A stretch of DNA of 64,000 nt from JALNZU01 sp964463695 (GTDB lineage: Bacteria; Bacteroidota; Bacteroidia; Bacteroidales; F082): the NCBI GenBank assembly GCA_964463695.1, contig CAYXCZ010000015.1:34218-98217 (forward strand), in the 5' to 3' direction. A program made the translations under genes and the position numbers. The notes under the pieces were generated by a model, which saw only the letters and a list, made by a program, of their open reading frames with translations, did no database searches and was not told the DNA's origin. Positions 59,106 to 64,000 of the stretch are shown piece after piece (positions within the stretch are counted from its first letter, which is position 1; every line of letters begins with the position of its first letter).

Positions 59106-62100
59106 TTAGCTATTGCTCTGATGTTTAAACTGACAACTTACTGTTGTTCCTTTGTTTATGATACTATGAACTTCGATAGATCCATTGTGAAGTTCAACAG
59201 CCTGTTTTATAATGGGTAAGCCAAGACCAGTTCCCTGAATGTTTGTTACGTTGTTTGCTCTAAAGAATGGGGTGAACAGATGAGGCAAGTCAGCTTCTGG
59301 TATTCCAATTCCTTGATCTACTATTTGTAAAAGAATATATTCATTGGTCTGCTTTAATTGGATTTTTATTTCGGTTTCGGGCAAAGAAAATTTTATAGCG
59401 TTTGTTAACAGGTTGCTGATGATTTGACGCATAAGTTTCTCATCGAAGAGGAAAGTTAGTTTTGGAATATCACTTTTAACAATAATAGTGTGTGTTGTTT
59501 CAGGATGTGTACGGAAATCATTTGCAATATCGCAAACAAAAGCGAGCAGATCTCCAATAACAGGTTCAAAACTTATTTTTCCTTCTTGAATTTTAGCCAG
59601 ATTTAAAACATCGTTCATAACATTTTTAAGATATCCAACCTGAGAAAGGATTTTTTGAAGTCGTATATGAAACTGTTCTTCATTAAGAGAGTTTTTATAT
59701 GCAATTAGGGTTTCAGTTGTTGCTTGAATGGTAGCTAAAGGTGTCCGAAATTCATGAGATGCCATTGAAACAAAGCGTGATTTAAGCATGCCTAGCTGTT
59801 TTTCAGCTTCGAGAGTTTCGCGGAGTGATTGTTCGGCCTGTTTTAGCCTGGTAACATCAGAGGCAATACCTACCAAACGAATGACTTTTCCAGTGGCGTC
59901 GGTAATTTTTTGATTTTTGACTCTTATCCATTTTTCTTGTCCTTCCACAATAATTCGAAATTCAGCGTCAATATTATTCATGGTTTGAAGGAGAAACTCA
60001 TAAATGTTTTTAACCATTTCAAAATCATCAGGATGAATAAGCTGAACACCGGCATTCATATTTTCAACAAAAGCCATCGGCGACAATTTTGTAATACGCT
60101 CAAACGCTGGATTTATGTAAAGGGTTTCCAGTGTAGCAGCATCACGAAGCCAAAATACATCATCAACATTTTCGGCTAATTGTCTGAATTTTTCTTCACT
60201 AAGACGTAATAATTGCTCAGCTTCTTTCTGGTGTGTGATGTCGATTACCGAACCTTCGATATAGCTGATTTCACCAAGCTCATTTCTCACTAATCGCGCA
60301 TTTTCGCTTACATAGAATTGATTTCCGTTAACATCATTCCATGTAGATTCTACATCCATAATTTCACCTTGTGACATGAGTTTATCGATAAAAGCTTGTC
60401 TTTTTACTTTTGTAACAAGACCAGAGCTGATGATATTAATGTTTAGAAATTCTTCAACATCCTTATAACCATGAAACAAAGCCAGAGCCTTGTTAGCCAT
60501 TAATATATTACCATCCAGGGAAGTGCGGTAAAGACCGATTACACTATTATTATATATGCTTTTAAATTGCTCTTCGCTTTCTTTTAGAGCCAGCTCTATC
60601 CGCTTTCGGGATGTAATATCGTTTATCGTTCCAGATAACTTCACCGGCAATCCCTCATTATCAATTTCAACAACGCTGCCTTTTACCTGTGCCCACCAAA
60701 TGCTTTTATTAGGTTTTAAGGCTCTGAATTCGACAGTAAAGGTGCGGATAAGCCCACTGATCGATTTATTTACTTCCATCATAAAAGGTTCATAATCATC
60801 CTTATGAATATGATCGAGTACTTGATTTATTTGAAAATTATTTTTGCTATAATTTAAACCGCTTATTCGCCCAAAAACCTTGTTGATGGAAATGGTGTCG
60901 GTTGTTAAGTCTACATTCCAGATTCCTGTCCCTGAGGCTTCGGAAGAAAGATTAAGATTTGTTTCACTTTCAATTAATGCTTTTTCGAATCGAATCCTTT
61001 TTTGGGCGTTGACAAACATTTCAGCCATAAAGCGTAACAAGACAACTTCAGACTCTCTCCAAATTTTTTTGTTTTTAACAGAATCAAACCCAAGGAAACC
61101 TGATAGTTTTTCATCAATATAAATTGGGACTGTAATGAGCGAATTAATCTCTTGCGGCTCAAGGATGCTTCTCAATGTTGAAGTGACAGGCAAAAGTTGG
61201 ATGTCTTCAACAATCATTACTTCATTTTTAAGATGTTTTTCTAACCAATCTTGCAGGTCATCAATAGAAAGATTTTGTAATTCAGTTATTTGAGGTTCAA
61301 TACCTATATTACACCACTCATAGGTATTCGAAGTGGTTTGATTTTCAAAGTCGTAATTAAAAAGGTACGAACGATCGGTCTCAGCAAATTTTCCAACCTC
61401 AGCTAAGGCATGTTGAATGGCTTCATCGAGTTGATTAATAGGTAAATTTATAAAGTTTACAGCCATTTCCATGAGTATCTTTTGCAGGGAGGAATTAAAG
61501 ATCAATTCTTTTTCCAGATCTTTCCGTTTGCTAATGTCGGTATTTGTACCTATCCAACGAATGGGTTCTCCATCTTCATTGTGAATAATTTTGCCCTTTG
61601 TTTGCACCCATTTCCACTCGCCCGTTTTGCATTTTAAGCGACATTCCACATCGTAGCTTTTTCTTTTTTGATTGAGGTATTCTTCCATGGCTTGAGTGAT
61701 CACCTCAGCGTCATCAGGATGCCACAACTGCTTCCAACCTTCAAAAGTGTTTTCAATTTCTTCGGGTTGGTAGCCCAACATACTTTTCCATGTATCAGTA
61801 TAATAAACTCCACCATTTTGCATGTCCCAGTCCCAGAGACCAGCCTCTGTAAAACTTAAGGCGAGGTCGAATCGCTCTTCATTTTGTTTTAAGATAATTT
61901 CAATTTGTTTACGTTCGCTTATGTCACTGATAATACCTTCAATCCTTATAACATTATCATTTTCGTCTTTCACAACATGCGTCTGATCGAGCAACCATTT
62001 AATCTGACCTTGAGGAGTAATGATACGGTACTCTAAAGTTCCTTCATTAAGATTCAATATGTCCATGTTTCCTGATTGAAACAATACAACATCATCAGGA

Positions 62101-64000
62101 TGAACCAGATTAAACTGAATCTGTGGATCTTTCATGATTTCCTCAGGTGAGTAACCAAACATTTGTTGGCAGGAGGGACTTATGAAAGTCATCTTGTTAT
62201 CAGGCATTTCAGCTGACCAAATGACTTCGTGCAGCGAATTGAAAATAGCCTGTAACTGTTCTTTGCTTTTTCTGAGATCTTCTGTAATATGTTTCTTATC
62301 AGTGATATCTGTAATATACCCATGCCAAAGAACAGCCTCATTAGAAAGTTTTTGTGGTACAGAATTTCCTCTCATCCAGCGTTTACCCTTCTCTGGTAAA
62401 ATGACCCTGAAATCAATCTCCCATGGCTGAAGCGTATTGAATGAAAGCTGAATGCTTTGGTTTAAATGAACAATGTCATCTTTATGAATGCGTCGAAAAG
62501 GCAAGGTAGGATCATTCTGAATTTCAATTGATGTATATCCAAAATGATCAATGACTTGTTTGCTAAGAAATGGGAAATTAAATGATCCATCTGTATTAAG
62601 TTGAAATTGAAATAGCACACCTGGAAGGTTCGCTGTGAGGTCATTTAATAAGTTGTCGTTTTTCCTGATGGTTTGTTCCTGCTCTTTTCTTAGGGTTATA
62701 TCGCGACTCAATCCAACAATACCTATAAGATTGTTATTCAAATCATAAAATGGTGCTTTGAGAGTTTCCAGCGGAACAATTCTTCCATCGGGATAAGTTA
62801 CTATCTCTTCGAAGATGTGTTTTTTTTGTGTTTTCGCAATAACTTCATCCTGTCTTAAACGATTCATTGCCAGATCAAAAGGTAAAATATCGAAATCTTT
62901 TTTCCCAATAATTTGCTCTGTTTCTAATCCCAACATTCTTTCGAGCTCATGATTGCATCCCAGATAAGCTCCTTTTGTATCTTTATAGTAAACAACATCA
63001 GGGATCGATTTTAACAAACCTGATAGCAAAGCTTTTTCGTGAGCAAGGGCCGCCTTGGAGTTTACTTGTTCTGAAATATCAAAGAGAAATGAAATAAACA
63101 GATCATCATGAATTTTAACCCCATGAACCGAGCCCCAGAATTGAGATTGATCCTTGCGAAGAAGCAGCACATCTATAATGGCAGTTTCGTTGTTAAGAAC
63201 TTTTTCAAAATGTTCTTTTCCGGCTTGATGAAAATCGGGATGCACAATTTCTATCAGATTCATTCCAATAATCTCATCTTGATTATACCCAAATAATAGG
63301 AGCGATTCTTCGTTAACTAATACATAATTGCCTTGCCGGTTTACTGCCATGATACCCACTGGAGCATTTTCGATGAAGGATCGCATCATCTTTTCGCTAT
63401 CATTCAATTCGTTGAAATAGTGATTTTTACTTACTATTAGCGAAAGAATTCCAGTAGCAAGGTTGGCTCGTTCTATTTCAGTTATTGTAAATTCATGCGA
63501 AGAATCAAATCCTATAATAAGTGCACCGTATTTTTTTTCATTGCTAATAATGGGAATCCCCAGCAATGATTTGCTTGAGAATTCTTTTGCAATATCGGCG
63601 CTGAGATAAGGGCTGTCGAAGACGTTCTCAACAATAATGGCTTGTCCCTCTTCCATAAGAGAGGAGGTGAGTGTTCGTTCGTTCTCATTACCAGTCTTGA
63701 GGTGATATTCAATTGAATTATCATCGGCAACCAATGGCATGGTGCGATTCTTAGCCTCATCCCAGGAAGTAACAAAGCAATTATCTGCTTTGAAAAGGTC
63801 TTTAACTTGTTTAGCAAGAAATTCGAGTAGTTCTTCTTTTGTTGTTAGATTGAGTGCTCCATCTAACATACTCAATAGTTTTCTTAAAAACCGCTCATTA
63901 TTGCGTATGGCTTCTTCAGAGGTTTTAGCTTTGGTTATATCTCTTATAATGGACAGAACTTCCTTTTCAGAAACAGGAATAATCCTGTTTTCATAATGAT
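59106..64000 (-). CDS. Very large PAS/GAF sensor histidine kinase (5' end outside window)
   Basis: The frame is open to the last base of the window, so the protein starts beyond it; the TTG at 63875 is not a true start. Visible are the end of a PAS domain (IIRDITKAKTSEEAI), a GAF domain, five PAS domains, a second GAF (with the DRSYLF and YEWC signature), three more PAS domains and a kinase core: DHp His in SMASHEFRTPLA, N box TNAIKF, G1 DQGIGIP, G2 GTGLGLPI. No receiver and no membrane helix is seen in this part. It is the first visible gene of the minus-strand signalling operon; the others lie downstream. Confidence 0.94.
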   Translation of the reverse strand, partial: HYENRIIPVSEKEVLSIIRDITKAKTSEEAIRNNERFLRKLLSMLDGALNLTTKEELLEFLAKQVKDLFKADNCFVTSWDEAKNRTMPLVADDNSIEYHLKTGNENERTLTSSLMEEGQAIIVENVFDSPYLSADIAKEFSSKSLLGIPIISNEKKYGALIIGFDSSHEFTITEIERANLATGILSLIVSKNHYFNELNDSEKMMRSFIENAPVGIMAVNRQGNYVLVNEESLLLFGYNQDEIIGMNLIEIVHPDFHQAGKEHFEKVLNNETAIIDVLLLRKDQSQFWGSVHGVKIHDDLFISFLFDISEQVNSKAALAHEKALLSGLLKSIPDVVYYKDTKGAYLGCNHELERMLGLETEQIIGKKDFDILPFDLAMNRLRQDEVIAKTQKKHIFEEIVTYPDGRIVPLETLKAPFYDLNNNLIGIVGLSRDITLRKEQEQTIRKNDNLLNDLTANLPGVLFQFQLNTDGSFNFPFLSKQVIDHFGYTSIEIQNDPTLPFRRIHKDDIVHLNQSIQLSFNTLQPWEIDFRVILPEKGKRWMRGNSVPQKLSNEAVLWHGYITDITDKKHITEDLRKSKEQLQAIFNSLHEVIWSAEMPDNKMTFISPSCQQMFGYSPEEIMKDPQIQFNLVHPDDVVLFQSGNMDILNLNEGTLEYRIITPQGQIKWLLDQTHVVKDENDNVIRIEGIISDISERKQIEIILKQNEERFDLALSFTEAGLWDWDMQNGGVYYTDTWKSMLGYQPEEIENTFEGWKQLWHPDDAEVITQAMEEYLNQKRKSYDVECRLKCKTGEWKWVQTKGKIIHNEDGEPIRWIGTNTDISKRKDLEKELIFNSSLQKILMEMAVNFINLPINQLDEAIQHALAEVGKFAETDRSYLFNYDFENQTTSNTYEWCNIGIEPQITELQNLSIDDLQDWLEKHLKNEVMIVEDIQLLPVTSTLRSILEPQEINSLITVPIYIDEKLSGFLGFDSVKNKKIWRESEVVLLRFMAEMFVNAQKRIRFEKALIESETNLNLSSEASGTGIWNVDLTTDTISINKVFGRISGLNYSKNNFQINQVLDHIHKDDYEPFMMEVNKSISGLIRTFTVEFRALKPNKSIWWAQVKGSVVEIDNEGLPVKLSGTINDITSRKRIELALKESEEQFKSIYNNSVIGLYRTSLDGNILMANKALALFHGYKDVEEFLNINIISSGLVTKVKRQAFIDKLMSQGEIMDVESTWNDVNGNQFYVSENARLVRNELGEISYIEGSVIDITHQKEAEQLLRLSEEKFRQLAENVDDVFWLRDAATLETLYINPAFERITKLSPMAFVENMNAGVQLIHPDDFEMVKNIYEFLLQTMNNIDAEFRIIVEGQEKWIRVKNQKITDATGKVIRLVGIASDVTRLKQAEQSLRETLEAEKQLGMLKSRFVSMASHEFRTPLATIQATTETLIAYKNSLNEEQFHIRLQKILSQVGYLKNVMNDVLNLAKIQEGKISFEPVIGDLLAFVCDIANDFRTHPETTHTIIVKSDIPKLTFLFDEKLMRQIISNLLTNAIKFSLPETEIKIQLKQTNEYILLQIVDQGIGIPEADLPHLFTPFFRANNVTNIQGTGLGLPIIKQAVELHNGSIEVHSIINKGTTVSCQFKHQSNS

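Noticed and set aside
63740..63875. TTG at 63875 as start of the large kinase
   Set aside because: The frame stays open without a stop to base 64000 and encodes the end of a PAS domain (IIRDITKAK), so the start is outside the window.

Overview
The window (about 64 kb, AT-rich) looks like chromosome from a member of the Bacteroidota, probably an anaerobic or facultatively anaerobic one. The lineage call rests on three things. First, the typical Bacteroidota promoter (-33 TTTG / -7 TAnnTTTG) appears in front of many genes. Second, the primary sigma factor is short (287 aa) and lacks region 1.1. Third, there are many large PAS/GAF histidine kinases with an N-terminal half unlike proteobacterial ones. 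No insertion sequence, prophage, CRISPR array or rRNA is visible. One tRNA gene (Gln, anticodon TTG) is present. I could not run searches, so genus-level placement is open.

Layout. 1-15.2 kb: six signalling genes on the + strand. They are a truncated kinase, an orphan CheB-CheR-PAS fusion, a PAS kinase, a hybrid kinase with a periplasmic solute-binding sensor, a five-PAS kinase with a Cys-rich PAS, and a 7TM kinase. 15.2-23.1 kb: housekeeping genes, namely purine nucleoside phosphorylase, YchF, tRNA-Gln and the rimP-nusA-infB operon. 23.1-30.4 kb: a ten-gene minus-strand cluster of anaerobe-type genes. It holds a DUF134 regulator, three NifX-like proteins, a DUF89 phosphatase, a ZIP metal transporter, two MinD-type ATPases with inserted ferredoxin domains, a zinc-ribbon ferredoxin and a CoA-disulfide-reductase-like flavoprotein. 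30.6-35.4 kb: a YdiJ-like FAD/Fe-S dehydrogenase, a DUF1338 (HglS-like) dioxygenase and a lipoate ligase. 35.5-40.4 kb: typA, a LEA-type lipoprotein, a glycosyltransferase/LpxH-like pair and a possible nuclease-fold orphan. 40.4-44.3 kb: a five-gene carotenoid operon (crtI, crtB, an unknown gene, idi, crtZ) with its own terminator. 44.7-53.3 kb: an antiporter, rpsO, pnp, rpoD, rpe, a single-domain response regulator, pepD and a zinc-ribbon protein. 53.3-55.7 kb: hypC-hypD-hypE. 55.9-64 kb: a minus-strand signalling operon of a very large PAS/GAF kinase (running off the window), a REC-kinase, a REC-PAS-HisKA_3 kinase and a LuxR-type regulator.

How genes work together. The 23-30 kb cluster is the best candidate for a poorly described system. 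Its ATPase pair plus NifX-fold proteins matches the gene set of the Desulfovibrio 'orange protein' (Orp) complex, recalled from the literature. Here it is combined with a metal importer, a DUF89 phosphatase, His-rich metal-binding tails and a DUF134 regulator whose own promoter carries two operator-like dyads. The DUF1338/FAD-Fe-S pair suggests 2-oxoadipate to D-2-hydroxyglutarate to 2-oxoglutarate, the end of a lysine breakdown route. Both ends of the window are sensory operons whose proteins share an unusual GAF subtype, so the locus is rich in paralogous phosphorelay parts.
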